A stretch of DNA of 64,000 bases from the NCBI GenBank assembly GCA_902761585.1, contig CACWKX010000011.1:1-64000 (forward strand), written 5' to 3'. Below are positions 35,260 through 43,887 of this stretch, in pieces (the first letter of the stretch is position 1; each line of letters begins with the position of its first letter). The translations under genes were made by a program, and so were the position numbers. The DNA is from an uncultured Lachnospiraceae bacterium. GTDB taxonomy: Bacteria; Bacillota; Clostridia; Lachnospirales; Lachnospiraceae. Under the pieces are notes generated by a model. The model was not told where the DNA came from. It saw only the letters and a list, made by a program, of their open reading frames with translations, and ran no database searches.

Positions 35260-37578
35260 TTACAAACGGATGCAGGCTGTCTTTCCTTCTATCCTTGCAT
35301 GCTTTCTGCTGCCATCCGGAAGGACAACTTCAAAAGCTGCACCTTCAATTTCTCTGTCAAGCGCGATCCGCACTTCGCCATTCTCCAGAATAGCTTTTGC
35401 GCCCAGAACGGTCTCTCCGCTCTCATCCGGCACCTCGCAGGAAGCAGACGCTCCATCCTCCGGCAGATAATAGCGGAACGTCACATCTTCCGTATAGTCA
35501 TAGTCCGGACGCTCGTCATGGCTGCCGATTGCGAGAAGGCTGTTCCCCCGCACGAAGACCGGGAAATCCAGGTAGCTGTACTTTTTCCGGTGCCACTTCC
35601 CGCCCTCGAGCACCTCGGAATCGAGCAGAGAGATCCATTTCCCGTCAGGGAGGTAACATTCTCCAATGCTCTGGTCATTGAAGATCGGCGCAACCAGGAT
35701 GCTCTCTCCAAACATATACTGGAGGTCCAGATACTGGCAGGCACGGTCATCCGGATATGCAAACGGCATCGGTCTGCAGACCGGTGTTCCCTTCTCATGT
35801 GCAATCGCCGCCATCCGGTAGATATATGGCATCAGCCTGCATTTCAGCTTACTGAACATGCGCACAACATCGACTGACTCCTCGTCAAAAATCCACGGAA
35901 CACGGTAGGTGTCAGAGCCATGAAGACGTGAGTGAGTGGAGAAAATACCAAACTGCACCCAGCGCTTGTAAAGATCAGGTGTCGCTGTCGATTCAAATCC
36001 GGAGATATCGTGGCTCCAGAACGCGAACCCGGACATCGCAAATGATAATCCTGCATGAAGCGTTTCTGCCATCGAGGCGTACGAGGCAAAGCAGTCGCCT
36101 CCCCAGTGGACAGGGAACTGCTGGCTTCCAGCCGTTGCGGAACGCGCAAACAGCACGGCCTGGTTCTTCCCCCTTTCCTCCTCGATTGCCCGGAACACCG
36201 TGCGGTTGTAGAGGAAAGTATAGTAGTTGTGCATATCGACCGGGTTGCTTCCGTCATGGTATATGACATCCACAGGAATCCGCTCACCGAAGTCCGTCTT
36301 GATCGCATCAACACCTGTCTGGAGAAGTCCCTTGATCTTTCCGGCGAACCACGCCGCAGCATCCGGGTTTGTGAAGTCGACAAGCGCCATTCCCGGCTGC
36401 CAGTTGTCCACCTGCTTGACTCCCTTTCCGTCAGCGCGCATCAGGAAATACCCCTTCTCCACGCCTTCACGGAACATATCCGTGTTCTGAGCGACATAAG
36501 GGTTTGTCCAGCAGCAGACCTTCAGTCCCTTTTTATGATACTTGTCAATAATCCGCTTCGGTTCCGGAAACGCCACCGGATCCCAGACGAAATCGCACCA
36601 GTGGAGCCCTCTGAGCCAGTAGCAGTCAAAGTGGAACACCGAGAACGGAATATCCCGCTGCTGCATGCCTTCCACCAGTGCGTCAGTGGTCTTCTCGTCA
36701 TAGCTCGGCTTGAAGGAGGTCGAGAGCCACAGCCCGAAGCTCCACTCAGGCGGAAGGGCCGGACGTCCCGTCAGTTTTGTATAGACGTCAATGATGTCCG
36801 CAGGTGTCCTGCCGTAGATCACGTGAAAACGGAGCTGTTCTCCCGGAACGGAGAAGCCGACATACTCCACCTTCTCAGAATTGACCTCGTAGGAAACCTG
36901 TCCCGCATGGTCTGCAAACACGCCATAATGCTCTGATGTCATGTAGAATGGAATATTCTTATAGCTGACAGAGCTGGATGTCCCGCCGTCTTCATTCCAC
37001 ATTTCCACCACCTGCCCGTTCTTGACAAATGGTGTAAAGCGCTCACCGAGACCATAGACCGTCTCTCCAGGCTTGACCGACAATTCTGCTTCCATATAGG
37101 GCGCGTAGTCCTGTGCAAAATAATCCGGAACCATGTTCAGCTTTGTCGGCTGTTTGTTCACCCTGAAGTAAGCGAGGTTGCGGAAGCCGCAGGAGGTCAG
37201 CAGTCTTCCATCTGCCTCAAACCGGATATTCCAGTCCTTCCGGCTCACGCGTACCTTCATGTCCCCTGCCGTGAGAACCGTTTCATCCTCCAGCTCTTCC
37301 ACCTCGACGTCATCCGGTTCTTTATGGAGCTCAAAGCGGGGCTCCTTCTCGTCATACGCCATGAAATGAGAGACCCTTACCTCGATGTCGTTGTGGGAGC
37401 TGCTGACGATGTCGACATACAGCACGGTAATGTCCAGTGCATCCGCACGGCTTTTGATCGGCCGCTCCGGCGCCGCAATCCGGATTCCATGCGGAATCCG
37501 TTCAATGGCATATGCCTGCGATGCATAGCTCGCCTGTACACTCTCCTTGCGGAGCCAGTACCCTTCGGTAAACTTCAT
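35260..37578 (-). CDS. yicI: GH31 alpha-xylosidase, YicI-like
   Basis: Cytosolic alpha-xylosidase, 772 residues, exactly the YicI size. The barrel has KTDFGERIPVDV with nucleophile Asp429 and WGGDCFASYASMAE with acid/base Asp495. FHFDCYWLRGLHWCDFVWD and FWSHDISGFE are also YicI-like. It removes xylose from xyloglucan pieces such as isoprimeverose. It lacks the sulfoquinovosidase signature, so it is not YihQ. Last gene of the transporter operon, after a hairpin-containing gap of 208 bp. Confidence 0.93.
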   Translation of the reverse strand: MKFTEGYWLRKESVQASYASQAYAIERIPHGIRIAAPERPIKSRADALDITVLYVDIVSSSHNDIEVRVSHFMAYDEKEPRFELHKEPDDVEVEELEDETVLTAGDMKVRVSRKDWNIRFEADGRLLTSCGFRNLAYFRVNKQPTKLNMVPDYFAQDYAPYMEAELSVKPGETVYGLGERFTPFVKNGQVVEMWNEDGGTSSSVSYKNIPFYMTSEHYGVFADHAGQVSYEVNSEKVEYVGFSVPGEQLRFHVIYGRTPADIIDVYTKLTGRPALPPEWSFGLWLSTSFKPSYDEKTTDALVEGMQQRDIPFSVFHFDCYWLRGLHWCDFVWDPVAFPEPKRIIDKYHKKGLKVCCWTNPYVAQNTDMFREGVEKGYFLMRADGKGVKQVDNWQPGMALVDFTNPDAAAWFAGKIKGLLQTGVDAIKTDFGERIPVDVIYHDGSNPVDMHNYYTFLYNRTVFRAIEEERGKNQAVLFARSATAGSQQFPVHWGGDCFASYASMAETLHAGLSFAMSGFAFWSHDISGFESTATPDLYKRWVQFGIFSTHSRLHGSDTYRVPWIFDEESVDVVRMFSKLKCRLMPYIYRMAAIAHEKGTPVCRPMPFAYPDDRACQYLDLQYMFGESILVAPIFNDQSIGECYLPDGKWISLLDSEVLEGGKWHRKKYSYLDFPVFVRGNSLLAIGSHDERPDYDYTEDVTFRYYLPEDGASASCEVPDESGETVLGAKAILENGEVRIALDREIEGAAFEVVLPDGSRKHARIEGKTACIRL

Positions 37579-37735
37579 GTTGTCTTCTCCTCTAATCTGT
37601 CACTGTCTGCTGAATGGCTCTGCCCGATCATTCACGCGCAGCATTTCTCTCCGCACGTCCGCTCTTGCTGATGCATGCTACAGCCTTGTCATCGGCCGTC
37701 TGGCAGTCTCACATTCTCACGTATGAGTCTGTTAT

Positions 37736-37766
37736 GCCGCAGACAGGCACAGCTCCTGTCTGCGGC
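37736..37766 (-). promoter_or_regulatory. Intercistronic 12-bp stem-loop after the second binding-protein gene
   Basis: Perfect arms GCCGCAGACAGG (37736-37747) and CCTGTCTGCGGC (37755-37766) with a 7-nt loop, 21 bp past the binding-protein stop. No T-tract follows on the minus strand. As at 7185-7218, it probably stabilises the binding-protein message or lowers read-through into the enzyme gene. Confidence 0.6.
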
Positions 37767-37786
37767 AATAAAAGTGTTTCCTGTCT

Positions 37787-39088
37787 TTACTGTGCGTTTG
37801 GTCCGTCGATCGCCGCGCACTGCTCGTCGATCGTCTTGATGGTGTCTTCCTTCGATGTCGTTCCTGCAATGTAGGACTGCATCGCCTCACCGAAGACCTG
37901 GTGGAAGGAATCCGTGGAATCGACAATCGCCAGTTCACCGGAACCCTTCTCCTCAGCAAGCTTCTTGCCCTGCTCGATGATCACAAAATCGGATGCCTTG
38001 TCTGACTTGACAGGCGGGACAACCCCTGCCACATCTGTGAACCATGCCTGGCCTTCATCAGAAGTATACCACCAGTTGATGAAGTTCAGAACAGCCTGGA
38101 GATTCTTGGAATCCTTGTTGATTCTCAGTGCCTGGTCAGACCCGGAAATCACCTGTGCATCTTCTGCCTTGTCATCGACCGGATACCCTGCAAAACCAAT
38201 CTTCAGATCCGGGTTGATCTTCTTCAGATCCGCTTCGACCCATGCACCCTGTCCGAGCATGAAGGCAACTTTTCCGGAAGCAAACGCCTGCTCTTCACCG
38301 GCAAGATCCGTCTCAAGCGGCTTGTCGTCCCCGTTCTTGACTGCATAATCGATGAAATCAAAGAAATTATCGCAGGCGATCGGATAATCCTTGATGGACT
38401 TCTCTCCCTTCTGGATCGAAGCGACCAGGTCAGCCGCGCTGATTCCGGCAGCCTTTGCCGCAGCATCGACAAAGTGCTGTGCAACATGCTTATAAACCCA
38501 CCATTCCATGAATCCAGTTGTGAACGGTGTGTATCCTGCACTCTTGATCTTGTCGCAAGCAGCCTTCAGTTCCTCTGTTGTCTCCGGAACCTTGTCAACA
38601 CCGGCATCCTTGAGGACATCCTCATTATAGATCATACCAAAGTAGTTGCCCTTGATAGCGATTCCGTACATTCCGCCGCCTTCCTTTGCGGAAGCCATCG
38701 CAGACGCAACACCGGGATCGATCGTATTCATCAGCGGCTGATCGGACAGATCAAGTGAATACTCCAGATAGGTATCGATCTCCTTTCCGGATGTGGAGGA
38801 GAAGATGTCCGGAACATCCCCCGAGTTGATCTTAGCCTTCAGAAGGGTCGGGTAATCATTCTGGGTTGTCTCATAGTTGATCGTGACATTCGGCGCCACC
38901 TTCTTGTAATCGTCGATCAGCGTATTGATGGCATCCGCATACTCCGGCGAAGCGATGAACATATAAATCTCTCCGGAATCCTGTGACGGATCCACTGCCG
39001 CCTCTGTCTCCCCTGCGAATGCAGGAAGCGCCGCGACAGATGCCGCCATGGCTGCTGCCATGACCAGAGATACAAGTTTCTTTTTCAT
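37787..39088 (-). CDS. Sugar ABC transporter substrate-binding protein (xyloside locus)
   Basis: Family 1 extracellular solute-binding protein, 433 residues from the ATG at 39088 (AAGGAG 8 nt upstream; an in-frame GTG lies three codons earlier). Signal peptide MKKKLVSLVMAAAMAASVAA with a probable signal peptidase I site after AFA. No lipobox cysteine, as in the other sugar binder of this window. Typical binding-protein blocks: TINYETTQNDYPTLLKAKINSGDVPD and FASGKVAFMLGQGAW. Substrate inferred as an alpha-xyloside oligosaccharide from the adjacent YicI. Confidence 0.9.
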   Translation of the reverse strand: MKKKLVSLVMAAAMAASVAALPAFAGETEAAVDPSQDSGEIYMFIASPEYADAINTLIDDYKKVAPNVTINYETTQNDYPTLLKAKINSGDVPDIFSSTSGKEIDTYLEYSLDLSDQPLMNTIDPGVASAMASAKEGGGMYGIAIKGNYFGMIYNEDVLKDAGVDKVPETTEELKAACDKIKSAGYTPFTTGFMEWWVYKHVAQHFVDAAAKAAGISAADLVASIQKGEKSIKDYPIACDNFFDFIDYAVKNGDDKPLETDLAGEEQAFASGKVAFMLGQGAWVEADLKKINPDLKIGFAGYPVDDKAEDAQVISGSDQALRINKDSKNLQAVLNFINWWYTSDEGQAWFTDVAGVVPPVKSDKASDFVIIEQGKKLAEEKGSGELAIVDSTDSFHQVFGEAMQSYIAGTTSKEDTIKTIDEQCAAIDGPNAQ

Positions 39089-39295
39089 ACAAGACACTCC
39101 TTTCTGCTTTGGGTCCTCCGACCCGGTTTATATGTGATTGATCAAGGCAGATCTCTCTGCCTGTTTTCCCTGTGCAGCACCGTTTTTTCTGTGCCATATC
39201 CTGCATGGCCATGCTCCGCATGAGGCCGGCTCCCTCCCGGGTTTGACAGAGCCGCTATTCTCTTCAGCCCCTCAGGTCTTCTGCTCTCCAGTTCT

Positions 39296-40135
39296 TCAGC
39301 CCTTCACCGCACCTGCCACAACGCCCTCGACGATGTATTTCTGCAGAAATATGAACACGAGGATGGACGGGAAGACAGCCATGACCATGCCAACCATCGC
39401 GTACTGCCACTGCGTATTCATCTGTCCGACGAACGTATATGCCGCCAGCACCAGTGTCTTCGTCTTGTTATTTGAGTTGACCATCAGCAGAGGAAGCAGA
39501 AAATCGTTCCAGATCCACATGACATCCAGCACGATGACCGTCACCGTCACCGACTTCAGGAGCGGAAAAATCACCATCCTGTACGTCTGCCAGGTTGTTG
39601 CGCCATCGACTGTCGCAGCTTCATCGAGGTCTCTCGGAATAGTCGCCATAAAGTTATAAAAGATAAAGGTCGCCATCGGAATGCCGAACCCCCAGTACTG
39701 GATGCCCAGGCCGACTCTCGAATTGTTCAGGTGGATGATGTTCATCGCCTTGAGCAGGGTAATCATGATGGTCTGAAAAGGAATCAGCATCGGTGTGATC
39801 AGCAGCGTATAGATGAACTTTGTATATTTCGTCCTCCTTCTGTCACAGATGTATGCCGCAAGAGAAGAAAAAAACACGATCCCGATGATGCCGATGACGG
39901 TGATCATCACGTTATTCCACAGGAGCCTGAAATACTGTATCTTCTCTCCGACATACAGATAATTTCCGAATGTCGGCTTCTTCGGAAGCGAGACCGGTGT
40001 CGCAATGACCTCTCCGAACGGCTTGACTGAATTCATGAACATCAGCGCAACCGGATAGATATAGAGCAGTGCGATCACTGTCAGGATCACCACAAGGATT
40101 ATATGTGACAGCCTCTGTCTGGTTTTCCGTCTCAT
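39296..40135 (-). CDS. Carbohydrate ABC transporter permease (MalG-like, xyloside locus)
   Basis: 279 residues with six membrane segments and the coupling motif DEAATVDGATTWQTY. The start shares one nucleotide with the stop of the partner permease gene. It is followed by a 207-bp gap to the binding protein, which contains short inverted repeats but no gene. CUT1 family; needs an ATPase encoded elsewhere. Confidence 0.9.
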   Translation of the reverse strand: MRRKTRQRLSHIILVVILTVIALLYIYPVALMFMNSVKPFGEVIATPVSLPKKPTFGNYLYVGEKIQYFRLLWNNVMITVIGIIGIVFFSSLAAYICDRRRTKYTKFIYTLLITPMLIPFQTIMITLLKAMNIIHLNNSRVGLGIQYWGFGIPMATFIFYNFMATIPRDLDEAATVDGATTWQTYRMVIFPLLKSVTVTVIVLDVMWIWNDFLLPLLMVNSNNKTKTLVLAAYTFVGQMNTQWQYAMVGMVMAVFPSILVFIFLQKYIVEGVVAGAVKG

Positions 40136-41022
40136 CAGAGTGCGACCTCCTTTCTGGACATCATTTTCAAGGTCAGCTGCGTGATCACAAGAACAAACAC
40201 AAAATACAGGATGGCCTGTGCAGATCCAAGGCCGTAATTGTTCCGCGTGAACGCCTCATTATAGATGGATAATGTTGCAGAGTACGTCGACTGTCCAGGT
40301 CCTCCCTTTGTCAGTGCCAGAATGATGTCAAAAACCTTCAGTCCGTTCGTGAGGGACATAAACACGCAGGTCGTCATCGATGGCCCGAGCAGCGGAACCG
40401 TCACTTTGAAGAAGGTCTGTCTCCTCGATGCACCGTCCACATAGGCTGCTTCGATGATATCTTTCGGCACCGCTTGCAGGCCGGCGATATAGAGGACAAT
40501 GTAGAAGCCCAGAGACTGCCAGATCCCGACGATTGTGACGGACCAGAATGCCATGCTCGGGTTTCCAAGCCAGGACAGATTCCAGAACCCCCAGCCTGTG
40601 ACCTCAAAAAACTTCTTGAACCCGGATGTGAAGATGAACTTCCAGATGAAGCCGACGATGGTCATCGACATGATATACGGAATAAAAAACAGACCTCTGT
40701 AAAGATTCGCCAGCCTGAATCGTTTCGTCAGGGCAACGGCAAGTGCCAGGGCTGCGACATTCGAGACAATGACAAAGAAAAATGTATAGCGGATCGTGAA
40801 CCACATCGCTGAAAGGAAGCTGTCGCTTCCACTCAGGATTGTCTTGAAATTCTCCAGGCCGATGAAGACAGGCTGCTTCGCGATTCCGTTCCATCTGGTC
40901 AGCGAATAGTACCCGCTCATCACGAAGGGGATATACATGACCATACATACCAGGATGACGGCAGGAATCGTGAACAGGACATTTTCAAGCCCTTTCTTCT
41001 TTTTCATGCTGCTTCGCTTCAT
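40135..41022 (-). CDS. Carbohydrate ABC transporter permease (MalF-like, xyloside locus)
   Basis: 295 residues from the ATG at 41022, chosen for AAGGAG 7 nt upstream and because the longer frame runs through the promoter region. Six membrane spans and coupling motif IEAAYVDGASRRQTF. First gene of the operon. The region 41023-41249 is shared with the divergent sensor kinase gene, which argues that the two-component system controls this transporter. Confidence 0.9.
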   Translation of the reverse strand: MKRSSMKKKKGLENVLFTIPAVILVCMVMYIPFVMSGYYSLTRWNGIAKQPVFIGLENFKTILSGSDSFLSAMWFTIRYTFFFVIVSNVAALALAVALTKRFRLANLYRGLFFIPYIMSMTIVGFIWKFIFTSGFKKFFEVTGWGFWNLSWLGNPSMAFWSVTIVGIWQSLGFYIVLYIAGLQAVPKDIIEAAYVDGASRRQTFFKVTVPLLGPSMTTCVFMSLTNGLKVFDIILALTKGGPGQSTYSATLSIYNEAFTRNNYGLGSAQAILYFVFVLVITQLTLKMMSRKEVAL

Positions 41023-41074
41023 TACACACTCCTTACCAGTCAGACGAAACACCTGAATGACTTGTTCTGACAAG

Positions 41075-41080
41075 ATTATA
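41075..41080 (-). promoter_or_regulatory. -10 box of the xyloside transporter promoter
   Basis: A perfect TATAAT on the minus strand, 52 bp upstream of the permease ATG, but with no recognisable -35 box at 16-18 nt. This pattern suits an activator-dependent promoter, and the AraC-type response regulator encoded next door is the natural candidate. Confidence 0.45.
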
Positions 41081-41168
41081 CCTTCGTGATTCTGCCAAAG
41101 ATATGGAAATAATTGATATGAAGTCTGTACTATTTTGACATCAGGTTTTTCTGTGCCCGCCTGTCTCT

Positions 41169-41196
41169 TTGACATCCTTTTTTGTTGTTGTATGAT
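41169..41196 (+). promoter_or_regulatory. Promoter of the YesM/YesN-type genes
   Basis: TTGACA (41169-41174), a 16-nt spacer, TATGAT (41191-41196). It is about 50 bp upstream of the kinase ATG and points away from the transporter operon. A second TTGACATC lies further upstream near 41116. Confidence 0.7.
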
Positions 41197-41249
41197 ACAG
41201 AGGAAAGAGAAAGGAAGAACCGAAGAGATTCGGATGAAAAGGAATGCAC

Positions 41250-43067
41250 ATGAAAAAGATCGCCGCTCATCTGAAGGCAAAATTGTCAGCACGCCTCTCC
41301 AGAACACCCCTCTGGGTCTCGTTCATGCTGATGACCAGCCTGCTGCTGCTGGCCAGTACCCTGCTGCTGTCGTTATTCAATTACAACTACAGCCGTTCCG
41401 GTTCAATCAGAGAATACAATACGCAGTCAGAGCGTCTGCTGAACCTGAAAGCGCAGAATCTGAAGTCCTACCTGGACAATCTGTCCGAGTTCTGTGTTCT
41501 TCCGGTCACTGACAATACCTTCTACCAGCAGCTCCATCAGACCGTTCCGCTGTCCGAGGCTGCCCAGCAGGATATCCTGCAGAAGGTACAGACGTATTAT
41601 TACACCAGAACCGATCTGAACGCCTATCACCTTTATATGCTGAACCAGAATCTCGTGGTCGGCCGCAGCAGCGGTGATCAGCGAATAAAGATGCAGTCTG
41701 CTCCGGATATGGACGGAAATCAGCAGCTGGAGATGTGCCTGAAAGCAAAAAGCGGTACCGCCATCTCCCCTGCCTCCGACGGCTCTCTGTTTGTCTTCAG
41801 TCATACCATCATCCGGATCTCAGACAGAACCCCTCTGGCGGCTGCCGTCATCGAGGTTACACCGTCCGCCCTGCTTTCCGGTATGGAGGGGACGAACATC
41901 ACGCTGTACAGCGGCGGAACCCTTCTTTATACTTCCGCGAAGGGAGATCTCGGATCGGTGCTGAAAAGCCCGAACGCGCCTGATTCCGTTCTGGCCCGCG
42001 GACCTCTCCCGAAGGATGGACTGGTCCGGATCGGGGACGAACAGTACCTCTGCAGCGCCGCACAGGACGAAACCTATGGGGTCCGGCTCGTTTCGCTCCA
42101 GCCTATTTCTTCAATTGAGGAAAGCTTTCGCCGTGCCAGGACCTTCTCCCTGCTGGAGGGCTTTCTGTTTCTGGTGGTTTCTCTGTTTCTGACCTACTTC
42201 TCCTTCCGCTTTCTGACAGCACCGCTCGCGCAGCTCTCTGTCAGCCAGAAGAAGCTTGGAAAAGGACAGTTTCTCCAGATCCGTCTGGGACGTTCCCTGG
42301 AAGTGGCAAGGCTCAGTGACAGCTTCAACCAGATGTCCGCACAGATTGAAAAGCTGATCCGCGAAAATCTGATCGCAAGCCTGAACGAGAAGACCGCCAA
42401 GCTGACCGCCCTCGAAGCTCAGCTGAACCCGCATTTTCTGAACAATACGCTTCAGGCAATCGGTTCGGAGGCGCTGATGTGTGATCAGATTGAAATCTAT
42501 GATATGGTGACCAAGCTCGCGCAGATCTTTCGATACGCGCTGAAAGCAGGAAATCAGGTCCCGCTCCGTGAGGAAATGGTCTTCACACAGAATTACATTG
42601 ACCTGCAGAAGCTTCGGATGAATGACAGACTGGATGTCAGGGTTCATATCAGAGAGGATCTCCTGGATGTGACCGTCCCGAAATGCTGTGTTCAGCTGCT
42701 GGTTGAAAACGCCATTCTCCACGGGATCACCGGCGACAGAAGCTCCATCCATATTCAGATCGAAGCCACAGAAACCATACATGAGGACAATCCGGACGGA
42801 GCTTCCTGTTTCAATCTGACCGTGTCAGATGACGGTGCCGGCATCCCGGCAGACAGGCTGCAGGAAATTCGCCGCTCGCTGAAGGCACCGCTTTCCCAGA
42901 CCAATGCAGGAAGCATCGGTCTCGTGAACCTCAGCAGCCGCCTGAAGCTGATGGCCCCTGAGGCCTCATTTCTCCAGATCGAGAGTGTAGAGGGGACCGG
43001 AACCAGGGTATCACTGGTCATGAACCTTCAAAGGAGCAGAACGAATGTACAAAGCATTGATCATTGA
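41250..43067 (+). CDS. Sensor histidine kinase, YesM family
   Basis: 605 residues from the ATG at 41250; AAAAGGA at 41237-41243 gives proper spacing, while the ATG at 41244 touches it. Membrane segment near 28-48, an extracellular sensing domain of about 240 residues, a second membrane segment near 295-318, HAMP, then the kinase domain with phospho-acceptor His395 in QLNPHFLNN and ATP-site blocks VENAILHGI and DDGAGIP. Such kinases sense sugars or binding-protein complexes and act with AraC-type regulators. The gene overlaps the regulator gene by 23 nt and is divergent from the xyloside transporter. Confidence 0.93.
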   Translation: MKKIAAHLKAKLSARLSRTPLWVSFMLMTSLLLLASTLLLSLFNYNYSRSGSIREYNTQSERLLNLKAQNLKSYLDNLSEFCVLPVTDNTFYQQLHQTVPLSEAAQQDILQKVQTYYYTRTDLNAYHLYMLNQNLVVGRSSGDQRIKMQSAPDMDGNQQLEMCLKAKSGTAISPASDGSLFVFSHTIIRISDRTPLAAAVIEVTPSALLSGMEGTNITLYSGGTLLYTSAKGDLGSVLKSPNAPDSVLARGPLPKDGLVRIGDEQYLCSAAQDETYGVRLVSLQPISSIEESFRRARTFSLLEGFLFLVVSLFLTYFSFRFLTAPLAQLSVSQKKLGKGQFLQIRLGRSLEVARLSDSFNQMSAQIEKLIRENLIASLNEKTAKLTALEAQLNPHFLNNTLQAIGSEALMCDQIEIYDMVTKLAQIFRYALKAGNQVPLREEMVFTQNYIDLQKLRMNDRLDVRVHIREDLLDVTVPKCCVQLLVENAILHGITGDRSSIHIQIEATETIHEDNPDGASCFNLTVSDDGAGIPADRLQEIRRSLKAPLSQTNAGSIGLVNLSSRLKLMAPEASFLQIESVEGTGTRVSLVMNLQRSRTNVQSIDH

Positions 43068-43779
43068 CGATGAAAAGCCGGTCCGTATCGCGATCAGCAA
43101 GCTCGGTGCCTGGAGCCGTTTTCACCTGGATATCCCGGCCTGTGCAGAAAATGGAAAGCAGGCGCTCACACTGATGCGGGAACTGTCGCCTTCGATTGTC
43201 TTTGTTGACATGTCGATGCCTGTTATGGACGGTGTTGAATTTCTGAAGCATGCCACACAGGAATGCGGCAGATGTGCCTTTATCGTGATCAGCGGCTACG
43301 ATGACTTTCGCTATGCGCAGCAGGCCATTCACTTTCATGTATCAGACTACCTGCTCAAGCCGGTTGTTGCCGATGAGTTGAACAAGGCCATCGGGCATGC
43401 CATGAAAACGCTGTTTCCGGACGAAGACTTTTCCGCGGAGGGCTCTGTTTCAAGTCTCACTGCCCAGCAGGTTGTCACCCTTCTGCATGACACGATCGAT
43501 CGGGACTACACGCACAACATCAGACTTTCAGAATTTGCGGACCGATACTTTTTCTCGCATGAATACCTGTCAAGACTGTTCAAATCCACCTATCACCTGG
43601 GAATCTCCGAATATCTCACATCCGTCCGGATGGAGCGGGCTGCAAGTCTGCTGAAGGACCCTGCAATCCGGATCACGGAGATTGCCTCCAGAGTCGGATA
43701 TCCGGACAATACCTACTTCTCGAAAGCCTTCCGGAACTACTTCGGTGTCTCTCCCAGCGAATACCGCTCAAGATCCTGA
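43045..43779 (+). CDS. AraC-family response regulator, YesN type
   Basis: 244 residues, short for the family. Receiver domain 1-120 with phospho-acceptor Asp55 in VFVDMSMP and the acidic pocket IIDDE; C-terminal AraC helix-turn-helix pair (about 145-244) with FSHEYLSRLFKSTYH and VGYPDNTYFSKAFRNYFGVS. The usual long linker of YesN proteins is missing. It probably activates the divergent xyloside transporter promoter when phosphorylated by the kinase encoded upstream. AAAGGAG lies just before the ATG. Confidence 0.93.
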   Translation: MYKALIIDDEKPVRIAISKLGAWSRFHLDIPACAENGKQALTLMRELSPSIVFVDMSMPVMDGVEFLKHATQECGRCAFIVISGYDDFRYAQQAIHFHVSDYLLKPVVADELNKAIGHAMKTLFPDEDFSAEGSVSSLTAQQVVTLLHDTIDRDYTHNIRLSEFADRYFFSHEYLSRLFKSTYHLGISEYLTSVRMERAASLLKDPAIRITEIASRVGYPDNTYFSKAFRNYFGVSPSEYRSRS

Positions 43780-43822
43780 TCCCCCGACTGGTCTCTTCTC
43801 ACATTCACCTTACATTTAAAAA

Positions 43823-43852
43823 GAGGCCGCTGCCATATCGGGCAGCGGCCTC
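43823..43852. terminator. Bidirectional terminator between response regulator and PFOR genes
   Basis: Perfect 12-bp stem GAGGCCGCTGCC (43823-43834) with GGCAGCGGCCTC (43841-43852). It is flanked by AAAAA on the left (TTTTT on the minus strand, behind PFOR) and by TCTCTCTT on the right. It serves both convergent genes. Confidence 0.88.
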
Positions 43853-43887
43853 TCTCTTCAGCCAGACGGTTCGCCTGACTCAGAACA

